The notes under the pieces are model-generated. The model made no database searches and had not been told where the DNA came from. It saw only the letters and a program-made list of their open reading frames with translations. The position numbers and the translations under genes were made by a program. From positions 186,001 through 250,000 of the forward strand of contig JAXMBL010000006.1 in the NCBI GenBank assembly GCA_046349915.1: a DNA stretch of 64,000 nucleotides, given 5' to 3'. This document shows positions 54,502 to 62,463 of this stretch, piece after piece (position 1 is the stretch's first letter; every line of letters starts with the position of its first letter). This DNA is from CAIXSC01 sp046349915. Its GTDB lineage: Bacteria; Planctomycetota; Planctomycetia; Pirellulales; Pirellulaceae.

Positions 54502-56589
54502 ATGCTCATGCGGTCCTCGCATCCCGTGTTGCAGTTCACACACGTGCTCCCTTACGGCGCAGTCGTGCATGAACTGGGCGTTCAATTTGTGGTCTTCAGC
54601 CGCAACGCCACCGCCATGCGCCTGCTGCTGTACGATCGAGTCGACGATGCCGAGCCGTCGGATGTCGTGCATTTCGACCCCAAGACCGATCGCTGGGGCG
54701 ATATCTGGAGCATCGTCGTCCCGAATGTCGGTCCTGGCTCGCTGTACCACTTTCAGGCCGATGGCCCGTGGCGCCCCGAGAAAGGCCTGTTGTTCGACGG
54801 CCGCGCTCGCTTGGTCGATCCCTACGCGAAAGCGCTCGCGGGACAATTCCTCCCGAGTCAGGATGGCATCGTCCGCCCACCCAAGTGTGTGGTGGTCGAC
54901 GAGTACTTCGACTGGGAAGGGGACCGACATCTGCGCCATGGCATCGCCGAAACGGTGATCTACGAGATGCATGTGCGCGGATTCACTCAAAGCCCCTCCA
55001 GCGGCGTCGAATACCCCGGAACTTATCTGGGAGTCATCGAGAAGATCCCCTACCTGAAGTCGCTCGGCGTCACCGCCGTCGAACTGATGCCCGTGCATGA
55101 ATTCCCCACTCGCGGGTTTCATGGCGAGGAACTGAATCGCGCCAACTACTGGGGTTACGATCCGCTGGCGTTCTTCGCGCCCCACAGCGGCTATGGAGTC
55201 AGCCCCGCCCCAGGGCACCAGGTGGTCGAATTCAAACAGATGGTGAAAGCCCTGCATCAAGCGGGAATCGAAGTCATCCTCGACGTGGTGTTCAATCACA
55301 CGTGCGAGGGTAACGAACGCGGACCGGTGCTGAGCTTCAAGGGCCTGGAGAATCAGGTCTACTACATGCTCGGCAACAACGGCAGCTGCTACAAGAACTA
55401 CTCAGGTTGCGGCAACACGATCAACGGCAACCATCCCATCGTTCGCGAGATGATCTTCCACTGCTTGCGACACTGGGTCCACAACTACCACGTCGATGGT
55501 TTCCGGTTCGACCTCGCCTCGATTCTCAGCCGCGATCGCGATGGCAACTTGGTCCCCAATCCGCCGCTGCTGGAAGCGATCGCCGAAGACCCGCTGCTCG
55601 CCGATACCAAGATTATCGCGGAAGCTTGGGACGCGGCCGGCGCCTATCAAGTCGGCTCGTTCGGCGACCGTCGCTGGGCCGAGTGGAATGGGCGCTATCG
55701 CGACGATGTGCGGCGATTCTGGCGAGGCGACGCGGGAACGCTCGGCTCGTTCGCCACTCGTCTGTCCGGCTCCAGCGACCTCTACGAGCATGCGGGCCGC
55801 CCTCCTCACTGCAGCATCAACTTCATCACGTCGCACGACGGTTTCACGCTGAACGACTTGGTCAGCTACAAGGAAAAACACAACTGGGAAAACGGCGAAG
55901 AGAACCGCGACGGCGAGAACCACAACAATAGCGACAACTACGGCCACGAAGGCCCTTGCTCGCGAGCGATCGTCGACCAGTTGCGACTCCGTCAAATCAA
56001 GAACATGCTCTCCACGCTCCTGTTCAGTCAGGGCGTGCCCATGCTGGTGTTTGGCGACGAGTGCCGTCGCTCGCAAAAAGGCAACAACAATGCCTACTGC
56101 CAAAACAACGAAATCTCCTGGTTCGATTGGTCGTTGGTCGAGAAGAACGCCGACCTCGTCCGGTTCGCCAGCACCTTGATCCAATTCCGTCGGCAACAGC
56201 CCACGGTTCGTCGCCAGTACTTCCTGACGGGTCGAGCAGAGTCGGAAGGCGACTTGCCCGACGTCAGCTGGTACAGCGCTTACGGCACCGCGGTCGACTG
56301 GCACGGCGGAGACATGGCTTTGTGCTGCTTGCTGAAGGCGCCCGAGCCGGACCAGGATCCGGAAGGACGGGGACGCAGTATCCTGTTGTTGGTCAACGCC
56401 ACGCCCGACGCTCGCGAGTTCATTGTGCCGCCGGTGGCCAAGGGGATTCCCTGGAGGCAATTCGTAAACACCTCAGAGGCATCGCCTTACGACATCTACC
56501 CACAGTGCGACGGGCCGCGTTTGCCCGAATCGGGCCGATTGAGCGTTCCATACCGCTCGCTGTGCTGCTACGTGGCCGAACGCTTTTAG
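54502..56589 (+). CDS. glgX: Glycogen debranching enzyme / isoamylase
   Basis: 695 aa from the ATG with AGGAGG 6 nt upstream. GH13_11 type enzyme hydrolysing alpha-1,6 branches of limit dextrins. CBM48 at about 20-115 (VVFSRNATAMRLLLYD, FQADGPWRPEKG); then the barrel: YEMHVRGFT, YWGYDPLAFFAPH, DVVFNHTCEGN, nucleophile Asp in DGFRFDLASIL, acid/base Glu in IIAEAWDAAGAYQVG, and transition-state Asp in FITSHDGFTLNDLVSY. All catalytic residues are present. It is surrounded by unrelated genes; no other glycogen genes are in the window. Confidence 0.94.
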   Translation: MLMRSSHPVLQFTHVLPYGAVVHELGVQFVVFSRNATAMRLLLYDRVDDAEPSDVVHFDPKTDRWGDIWSIVVPNVGPGSLYHFQADGPWRPEKGLLFDGRARLVDPYAKALAGQFLPSQDGIVRPPKCVVVDEYFDWEGDRHLRHGIAETVIYEMHVRGFTQSPSSGVEYPGTYLGVIEKIPYLKSLGVTAVELMPVHEFPTRGFHGEELNRANYWGYDPLAFFAPHSGYGVSPAPGHQVVEFKQMVKALHQAGIEVILDVVFNHTCEGNERGPVLSFKGLENQVYYMLGNNGSCYKNYSGCGNTINGNHPIVREMIFHCLRHWVHNYHVDGFRFDLASILSRDRDGNLVPNPPLLEAIAEDPLLADTKIIAEAWDAAGAYQVGSFGDRRWAEWNGRYRDDVRRFWRGDAGTLGSFATRLSGSSDLYEHAGRPPHCSINFITSHDGFTLNDLVSYKEKHNWENGEENRDGENHNNSDNYGHEGPCSRAIVDQLRLRQIKNMLSTLLFSQGVPMLVFGDECRRSQKGNNNAYCQNNEISWFDWSLVEKNADLVRFASTLIQFRRQQPTVRRQYFLTGRAESEGDLPDVSWYSAYGTAVDWHGGDMALCCLLKAPEPDQDPEGRGRSILLLVNATPDAREFIVPPVAKGIPWRQFVNTSEASPYDIYPQCDGPRLPESGRLSVPYRSLCCYVAERF

Positions 56590-56607
56590 TTTGTTGCTCT
56601 GACAATG

Positions 56608-56788
56608 TACGACGGACTTCCAGTCCGTCGATTTCTGCCGTACGACGGACTTCCAGTCCGTCGACCTGCGATTTCCAAGCCTCAAGCAGTCCACAACGCG
56701 GCTTGGCTGGCATCGACGGGCGCTCGCAGGCCACGCGGCTGACCGCTCGCGAAGCGAGCGGGCTACATCGTACGACGAACTTTCGTAA
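56608..56788. repeat. Composite family A element (copy 2)
   Basis: Two family A palindromes (56608-56630, 56641-56663) are followed by about 100 bp matching the inner part of the 8004-8170 element (ending in the CGCTCGCGAAGCGAGCG hairpin near 56745-56762) and by a decayed third palindrome from 56770. It takes most of the 350-bp gap after glgX; no gene there. Confidence 0.8.
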
Positions 56789-56848
56789 TTTTTTCAAGAA
56801 ATTGGGAACAGGATTCCCGACAGCGTCGCCGACTGTTAACATGATGCG

Positions 56849-56887
56849 CCGGCTTGGTTAAGGTCTATTTTTCTTCCGCCAAGCCGG
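56849..56887 (+). promoter_or_regulatory. Hairpin in the leader of the DUF1559 gene
   Basis: Perfect 9-bp stem CCGGCTTGG (56849-56857) / CCAAGCCGG (56879-56887) with a 21-nt loop containing a pyrimidine run; about 52 nt before the start codon. May be a terminator of readthrough from glgX or an mRNA-stabilising 5' stem of an abundant exoprotein. Confidence 0.45.
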
Positions 56888-56939
56888 ACCTTTCGCGTGT
56901 TTTCATTCCACTGTTTGTCTTTTTGGGGAGTCAGTCGTT

Positions 56940-57818
56940 ATGGCGCAAAGTCGTCGCGGCTTCACGCTTGTGGAGCTACTAGTAGTCATTGCCATCATCG
57001 GAGTCCTCGTCGCACTCTTGCTCCCCGCCGTCCAGGCGGCTCGCGAGGCGGCTCGCCGCAGTCACTGCGTCAACAACTTGAAACAGTTTGGACTCGGTTT
57101 CCACAACCATCACGACACCTATGGCTTCTTGCCGGGCGGCGGCAACGGGTGGCCTGATCCACCGACCTACATCAATGGCGTTCCTGCCGTGGGCACCAAG
57201 CAACTGGCGGGCTGGGGCTTCCAAGTGCTGCCCTTCATTGAACAAGGCAATTTGTGGGAAGGCTCGGGACAAGCCACTGACGCACTGAAGCAGCAGCAGG
57301 CGATCAGCGCGGTCGTGAAGACCTTCTTCTGCCCCAGCCGACGCACTCCGAAGGCTCTGCCTGCGACCGGCAGCTGGTACGGCCCGGCGGGCACTTACCC
57401 TCATGGTCCTACCGACTATGCAGGCGCGAACAGCACGGATCGCGGCATGGTCATCCACGTTTCGCACAACGGCGGTTCGCCGCTGACCCTGGCGAACGCC
57501 ACCGATGGCACGTCAAACGTGATCATTGTGGGCGAGAAACGAATGGACGTTCGCAACATCAACAATTACCAGAGTGACGATAACGAAGGGTTCACCTCGG
57601 GCTGGGACCACGATGTGGTGCGTCTGACCAACATCCCGCCGCGTAAAGACTGGAACACCGGCGCTGGGTGGGGTGAACAACGATTTGGGGCGTCGCATCC
57701 CGGTGGCTTCAACGTAACGATGGCGGACGGTTCGGTACGCTTCATATCGTACACAATTGACCCAGTCACTTTCGATCGCTTGGGAATTCGGGACGACGGC
57801 AATCCCGTCTCGAACTAA
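56940..57818 (+). CDS. DUF1559 prepilin-like exported protein
   Basis: 292 aa. N-terminal type IV prepilin-like signal RRGFTLVELLVVIAIIGVL with G-F-T-L-V-E, then PAVQAAREAARRSHCVNNLKQ and FHNHHDTYGFLPGG, the DUF1559 landmark. Near the C-terminus HPGGFNVTMADGSVRFIS is the H-x9-DG motif (planctomycete-specific). Tens to hundreds of paralogues occur per planctomycete genome and are thought to be pseudopilin-like cell-surface or fibre proteins. GGGGAG as SD. The lipoprotein gene follows on the same strand, an arrangement often seen. Confidence 0.95.
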   Translation: MAQSRRGFTLVELLVVIAIIGVLVALLLPAVQAAREAARRSHCVNNLKQFGLGFHNHHDTYGFLPGGGNGWPDPPTYINGVPAVGTKQLAGWGFQVLPFIEQGNLWEGSGQATDALKQQQAISAVVKTFFCPSRRTPKALPATGSWYGPAGTYPHGPTDYAGANSTDRGMVIHVSHNGGSPLTLANATDGTSNVIIVGEKRMDVRNINNYQSDDNEGFTSGWDHDVVRLTNIPPRKDWNTGAGWGEQRFGASHPGGFNVTMADGSVRFISYTIDPVTFDRLGIRDDGNPVSN

Positions 57819-57820
57819 CG

Positions 57821-57935
57821 AGCTGCTCGACAAAGCTGCTCGACAATGTTACTCGATAATCGTGCTCGACAATCCTACCCGAAAGTCTTGCCTGAAAGAT
57901 CCGTTCGATAAGCGTCTCGGAAATCAGGCTCGCCA
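57821..57935. repeat. Degenerate tandem repeat, period about 13-14 nt
   Basis: After the DUF1559 stop there are roughly eight units of the type CTGCTCGACAA (GCTCGACAAAG, GCTCGACAATG, ACTCGATAATC, GCTCGACAATC, and more diverged units with CCGAAAG/CTGAAAG). No ORF covers them. It may be a slippage-derived tract or a 3'-UTR element. Confidence 0.55.
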
Positions 57936-57957
57936 GAGCCTTGACTGATTTGCCCAA

Positions 57958-57992
57958 GATCGCCGCCCTATTGCCATCCACGGGCGGCGATC
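57958..57992 (+). terminator. Strong hairpin after the DUF1559 gene
   Basis: Perfect 11-bp stem GATCGCCGCCC (57958-57968) / GGGCGGCGATC (57982-57992) with a 13-nt loop. No T-run follows. Likely the transcript end of the DUF1559 gene, leaving the lipoprotein its own promoter in the next 100 bp. Confidence 0.5.
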
Positions 57993-58092
57993 ACGAGCAG
58001 AGACGCTTACTCCAGTCATTCATTCGCATCTTGCATCGCGGCCGGCTGGCGGCGGCGGCGCGACGTCTTCTATTTGCTGTGAGTCACCACTG

Positions 58093-58521
58093 ATGTCTCG
58101 TTTTGTGTTGAGCCTTTCGGCTCTTGTCGCACTTATTGGACTGGTCGGTTGCGGTTCCTCGGGGCCTGACCTTGTGATTGCCAAGGGCAAGATCGTCAAG
58201 GGAGGCAACCCGCTCCCGATCACTCGGCCTGAAATTGGCGTCGGCTCGCTGCAATTGCAGCTGACTCCGGAAGCAGGCGCCGCGGGCCTTGAGCCCGAAG
58301 TCACTCGGGCGAAGGAAGACGGGACCTTCGAGTTCATTGGCGAGGGCAAGGGCATTAAACCGGGCACTTATCGCTTGAGCGTGCTGCACTTTCAGGACGG
58401 CCCGCCAGTCGACAAACTGAACGGCGCCTTCGGACCGCAAAACACACCCTTGAAGGTGACTATCGCGGCCGACAAGGGCGCCACTCACGACCTCGGAACG
58501 ATTGATCTCGATAAGCCATAA
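58093..58521 (+). CDS. Small lipoprotein, carboxypeptidase-regulatory-like fold
   Basis: 142 aa. Lipobox LVGC at residues 17-20 (LIGLVGC), so it is acylated at Cys20 and probably sits in the outer or inner membrane. The rest is a single beta sandwich (VIAKGKIVKGGNPLP start, EDGTFEF, IKPGTYRLSV) as in transthyretin/CarboxypepD_reg-like domains. Small lipoproteins of this kind regularly follow DUF1559 genes in planctomycetes. Overlaps the end of the convergent sulfatase-like gene by 37 bases. Confidence 0.82.
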   Translation: MSRFVLSLSALVALIGLVGCGSSGPDLVIAKGKIVKGGNPLPITRPEIGVGSLQLQLTPEAGAAGLEPEVTRAKEDGTFEFIGEGKGIKPGTYRLSVLHFQDGPPVDKLNGAFGPQNTPLKVTIAADKGATHDLGTIDLDKP

Positions 58522-59801
58522 CGATCGCAAGCAATGGCGGTAAGTTCCTCGAGCGGCTCGGGGCAACGAGCGCCGACTTCGTTGGCTTCCCAGCGATCAT
58601 CGGGCTTGGCGTAAAGCTCGCGAACCTCCACGGCGTCGTTTTCATCATCCGCCGTCGCGTTGTCATCTGGCGACACGATACGCAATAGCCAGCTAGGGCT
58701 GATGACGGTCATTTGCCGCGTGCTCACGGCCGCGGCATAGTCGCGTGGTACGTCGCTCACTTCCTCGGCGGAGACCATGGCTCGTCCCAGGAAACTCTTC
58801 CCGCGTAACGTCGAGCTAATCACCTCGGGGGGCGCGGATAGCTCCGTTTGCCCCCCCTCGCTCCCGCAGCACCAATCGACCAAGGTGGGATAAAGGTCTG
58901 CCGGCTGAATGAGCGATTGGTCGCGAATCAGCGGGAAAGGCGCCTGGGGCAGCCGCAGGAAGCACGGTACGTGCAGCAACTCGGAATACAGCCGAGACTC
59001 GGCGTCTCCCACCACTCCATGCTCGCCTAGCGGATAACCGCGGGGCGAAGTGACCAGCAGCAGCGAGTCATCAGCGAGCGGACTTGCCGCGAACGCCTCG
59101 TTCCATGCTTCAAGGCAAGCGTCCCAGGCCGCTAACTGACCGACATACGCTTGAAGGTAGCCCAACAGTTCATCAGGGTCCACTCGACCTTGAAACAACT
59201 TGGACGGCGGCGCGACGAAATCGGGCGGCGCAGGGTCCTCCTCGTCGGCCCATTGGCGGCGAAATTCCAAGGGAGCATCCCAGGCATCGTTCCACGCACT
59301 CGCGTGAATCCAGAGCAGCGTGGGGCGAGTGAGCGAATCCAGCCGTTCGGCGGCCCCCGCCAACAATTGAGCAACTCGCATGCTCCCGGCATTTTCGGCG
59401 GCGACTGGAGCACCTTCGTGAGGAAAGACCAACCGATCGTCAAACGCCCCCGCCCACCGATGGTTCGCGACCGTGACATCGTCGGTGATCAATTCGGTGT
59501 ACAATCCGGCGGTCGCCAAGCGTTGGGGCAGCGACATCGTCCGGAATGAATGTCCCACGCCGCCTTCGCTTGGGGAGGGGAGTTTGATCCGAGAATGCGC
59601 CGCCGCATGCCAGCCGGACCAGTACGACCGGTAGAGCGACTCGAGACAATCCGAGTCGCTCCAGCATTGTTCGGCCAAGTACCCTTCGGCGGCCAGTCGG
59701 TTGCAAGCAGGCGTATCGCACCAAGTGGCGCCATACGGGCCTAGCATCGCGGCCGGCAGGCGATCGAACACCAAGACGACAGCGGAACGAACGGCAGGCA
59801 T
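58485..59801 (-). CDS. Sulfatase-fold protein lacking the active site (pseudo-enzyme)
   Basis: 438 aa from ATG. It shows the overall alkaline phosphatase/sulfatase pattern (VVLVFDRLPAAMLGPYG, TPACNRLAAEGY, LYSELLHVPCFLRLP, QPADLYPTLVDW). However, where active sulfatases have the formylglycine motif C/S-x-P-x-R there is SDCLESLYRS, with no Pro-x-Arg, and the metal site TSDHG is TSPRG. The first metal ligand pair DD is only FD. Catalysis as a sulfatase is therefore very unlikely. Planctomycetes keep many sulfatases; this one may bind rather than cut, or be a relic under other constraint. No signal peptide. Confidence 0.75.
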   Translation of the reverse strand: MPAVRSAVVLVFDRLPAAMLGPYGATWCDTPACNRLAAEGYLAEQCWSDSDCLESLYRSYWSGWHAAAHSRIKLPSPSEGGVGHSFRTMSLPQRLATAGLYTELITDDVTVANHRWAGAFDDRLVFPHEGAPVAAENAGSMRVAQLLAGAAERLDSLTRPTLLWIHASAWNDAWDAPLEFRRQWADEEDPAPPDFVAPPSKLFQGRVDPDELLGYLQAYVGQLAAWDACLEAWNEAFAASPLADDSLLLVTSPRGYPLGEHGVVGDAESRLYSELLHVPCFLRLPQAPFPLIRDQSLIQPADLYPTLVDWCCGSEGGQTELSAPPEVISSTLRGKSFLGRAMVSAEEVSDVPRDYAAAVSTRQMTVISPSWLLRIVSPDDNATADDENDAVEVRELYAKPDDRWEANEVGARCPEPLEELTAIACDRYGLSRSIVPRS

Positions 59802-59828
59802 CAACAGGCGACCCCGAGAGGATTGAGC

Positions 59829-61202
59829 ATGGCTCGAAAAACGCGATATCCCGTGAATCTAGAGCCTCAACGCATCGACCACAAAGGGGCGTCCCCCTCC
59901 AACGCCTCCCCAAGCTCAACGAAAATCCCCGTGCCGCTGCCGCTCGCCCTGCCGTTCCTGTGGTTCGCGGCCACGCTGGCCTGCGTCGTTTTTGTCGGCT
60001 GGCCCGGCGCGATCGCGAACGGACAAGAGCGAGACGCAGCCAACTCTGTCCGCCCCCTCGATCTCTTCTCCGATACCCCCACGTTGGCCAGCGATCACTT
60101 TCGAATCGCCGCCTGGAATCTGCGGCACATGCGGGTAGAGGAGGGCGCCGACGAGGTCTTGCCTGGCGTGGATTTGGCGGAAGACGAGCAAATCTTGACC
60201 GCGACTTACGCGAAGGCCATTCAGGACTTGCAATTGGACGCACTCGCGATCATCGAGCATCAACCGCGGTCAGGCGAGCCGAATCGGTTGGAGTTGCTGC
60301 GACAGCGATTGAATCGCGGGGCGGAGGGCCCCTGGCGGAGCGACGAGTCGCGGATCGAGTATGAATATCCCGAACCCGACGATCCCAACGTCCGACAATT
60401 CGGCTACCTCCAGTACGGTTTGCTATGGAACTCTCAACGCGGCGTTACCATCGATCCCGCACGCAATCGCCTGCTCGACGAATTGCGACAACCGCGCGAC
60501 TCAGCGGGAAAGCTACTTTCGAAAGAGAATCGCGTTCCTTGGCTGGCGCCGGTCAATCTGCGGGCCGGCGATCGTTCCCTGGAGTTCGATTGGTTGCTGC
60601 TTCACCTCAAGTCGGGCGGCAACGATCCCCAACCTGCCGAAGTCGATGCGTTGGAAAAATACCTGCGTGAACGACTGACGAAGTCGCCCGAGCGTCACGT
60701 GATCGTGGCGGGAGACTGGAATATTCGCCCCGACCAGTCCGGTCTCGACCGCGGTCGGACTCAACTGCGCAAACTCTCGATCCCGGATGGCGAAAACGAG
60801 TTAATGAAAATCCTGACCGTGACTCGCATTCCCCCGTCGCTCGATTCCTGGGCCGAGCTCGACGAATTGGTCGAGGGCAGCTTGGCGAACTTCTTCCCGT
60901 TGGAACGAGTGCTTCCCTACTCGCATTTGCCCCCCGAGCAAGGCGGCCCCCACACTTTACTGGACCATGTGGCCATTTCGCGATCGCTCGATCCGGTATT
61001 CTACCATCCTCTACGAGTAACCTTGGCGGATGGGAAACGCCAAGATTGGCTCGCCGGGGTCGAGATCGTTCGGCCCCAAATGTCCCTCAAGAAGTTCGAG
61101 AAGCTAACCGACCACTTGCCGGTGGTTCTAACATGGAGATTGCCCAGGACAACTCGCGTCGGCGAGTCGCCTGAGACGTCCCCAGCCCCTGTCCGCCCAT
61201 GA
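59829..61202 (+). CDS. Endonuclease/exonuclease/phosphatase-family protein, membrane-anchored or exported
   Basis: 457 aa from the ATG with GAGAGGA upstream. Long polar N-terminus (about 30 residues), then hydrophobic LALPFLWFAATLACVVFVGW as an uncleaved anchor or signal. The EEP domain runs about 90-440: RIAAWNLRHMR (Asn), AIIEHQ (metal Glu), LLHLKSGG, VIVAGDWNIRPD (D-x-N), LLDHVAIS and LTDHLPVVLTW (D-H). It looks catalytically complete. Such exported enzymes are extracellular nucleases or phosphodiesterases. It overlaps the next gene by 4 bases (ATGA). Confidence 0.85.
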   Translation: MARKTRYPVNLEPQRIDHKGASPSNASPSSTKIPVPLPLALPFLWFAATLACVVFVGWPGAIANGQERDAANSVRPLDLFSDTPTLASDHFRIAAWNLRHMRVEEGADEVLPGVDLAEDEQILTATYAKAIQDLQLDALAIIEHQPRSGEPNRLELLRQRLNRGAEGPWRSDESRIEYEYPEPDDPNVRQFGYLQYGLLWNSQRGVTIDPARNRLLDELRQPRDSAGKLLSKENRVPWLAPVNLRAGDRSLEFDWLLLHLKSGGNDPQPAEVDALEKYLRERLTKSPERHVIVAGDWNIRPDQSGLDRGRTQLRKLSIPDGENELMKILTVTRIPPSLDSWAELDELVEGSLANFFPLERVLPYSHLPPEQGGPHTLLDHVAISRSLDPVFYHPLRVTLADGKRQDWLAGVEIVRPQMSLKKFEKLTDHLPVVLTWRLPRTTRVGESPETSPAPVRP

Positions 61203-62242
61203 TTTCGCCGAATTTGCCCGCACACGATACCGCGTCCATGTCATCCGTCGATTCGCTGCCACCTCCCCCTTTACCGCTGCTGGTCACGGGCATCGCCGGG
61301 GTCGCGGGCTATAATGCCTTTCGCTACTTTTCCAGCCGCTATCCTGGGCAAGTCATCGGCACTCGTCGCGCCGACAACTGGCGGCTATCGGGCGAAGGGG
61401 TCGCGGCGTGCGATATTCACGATCGCGCGGCCCTCGGGCGATTGTTTCGCCGCCATCGATTCTCGTCGGTGCTGCACTGCGAGGGAACGTGCAAGCTGAA
61501 ATCGTGCGAGTTGGACCCGGAACTGGCTTGGCGGATCAATGTCGACGGCGTCACCAACCTGCTCGACCAGCTTCAACCGGACACTCGCTTGGTGCACCTA
61601 TCGGTTGACCTGGTCTTCTCCGGCCGCGGGTCGGGAAATCACTCGGAACACGACCCGACCGATCCCGTGACCGTCTATGGACGCACGATGGATCAGGCGG
61701 AGAGACTGATCCTGGAACGTCATCCCGCTGCGACCGTTTTGCGGATCTCGTTGCCCATGGGCGAGAGTTTCAACGGGCATGCGGGCGCCATCGATTGGAT
61801 TCAATCGAGGTTCCGCAAAGAGAAACCCGCCACGCTTTACTTCGACGAAGTGCGGACGCCGACCTACACGGACTGTTTGAATCGAGTATTTCGAGCCGTG
61901 CTGTCGAGAGAGTTACCCGGTCTCTATCATGCCGGCGGCCCCCGAGCGTTGAGCCTGTTCGAGATTGCTCAAATCGTGAATCGAGTCGGCGGGTACGACC
62001 CACGACACCTGCAAGGATGCCTGCGACACGAAGCAGGCCCGATTCCACCGCGAGCGGGCAATGTTTCCATGGACTCTAGCCGACTCGCGACCGAACTCGG
62101 CTTCGCCCCCTTCGACCCCTGGCCCTTCCCCGAGGAACTGGTCCCCACCGATCGCGAGTGGCATTTCCGCCGCCCGACCTCCGAGCAGGGTTCGCCCGCT
62201 CGTTTAGAACAATTGCTGTACCGCAATCCTCGAGTGCATTGA
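61199..62242 (+). CDS. RmlD-like NAD(P)-dependent reductase with an altered catalytic Tyr-x3-Lys
   Basis: 347 aa. LLVTGIAGVAGYNAFRYF is the nucleotide-binding GxxGxxG; the family is dTDP-4-dehydrorhamnose reductase (RmlD)-like: HLSVDLVFSGRG has the catalytic Ser, but the next motif is VYGRTMDQAERLIL, with Met at the position of the essential Lys of Y-x-x-x-K. FDEVRTPTYTDCLNRVF and GLYHAGGPRALSLFEIA fit the substrate-binding C-terminal part. If the Lys is not supplied elsewhere it is inactive or has a different role, for example as a binding or regulatory subunit, as reported for some MAT2B-like relatives. Confidence 0.75.
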   Translation: MISPNLPAHDTASMSSVDSLPPPPLPLLVTGIAGVAGYNAFRYFSSRYPGQVIGTRRADNWRLSGEGVAACDIHDRAALGRLFRRHRFSSVLHCEGTCKLKSCELDPELAWRINVDGVTNLLDQLQPDTRLVHLSVDLVFSGRGSGNHSEHDPTDPVTVYGRTMDQAERLILERHPAATVLRISLPMGESFNGHAGAIDWIQSRFRKEKPATLYFDEVRTPTYTDCLNRVFRAVLSRELPGLYHAGGPRALSLFEIAQIVNRVGGYDPRHLQGCLRHEAGPIPPRAGNVSMDSSRLATELGFAPFDPWPFPEELVPTDREWHFRRPTSEQGSPARLEQLLYRNPRVH

Positions 62243-62261
62243 CGCTAACCGCGAGCCAAAG

Positions 62262-62417
62262 TACGACGGACTTCTAGCCCGTCGTACGGTAGTAGCCCGC
62301 TCGCTTCGCGAGCGGTCCGCCGCGTGGCCAACGAGCGCCCATCGCCTCCAGCCAAGCCGCGCTGTGGGCCGATGGAGAAGCTGACATCGCAAATCGACGG
62401 ACTAGAAGTCCGTCGTA
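62262..62417. repeat. Composite family A element (copy 3), palindromes in inverted arrangement
   Basis: Family A palindrome at 62262-62284 and its reverse complement at 62395-62417 bracket an inner segment that is the reverse complement of the inner part of the 8.0 and 56.6 kb elements (AGTAGCCCGCTCGCTTCGCG start). The inverted ends would form one 156-nt stem-loop. Placed between the RmlD-like and metallopeptidase genes. Confidence 0.85.
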
Positions 62418-62463
62418 CATGCCCCTCGTCGGCGGGCGGTCGACAAACTACGATGGCAGGCCT

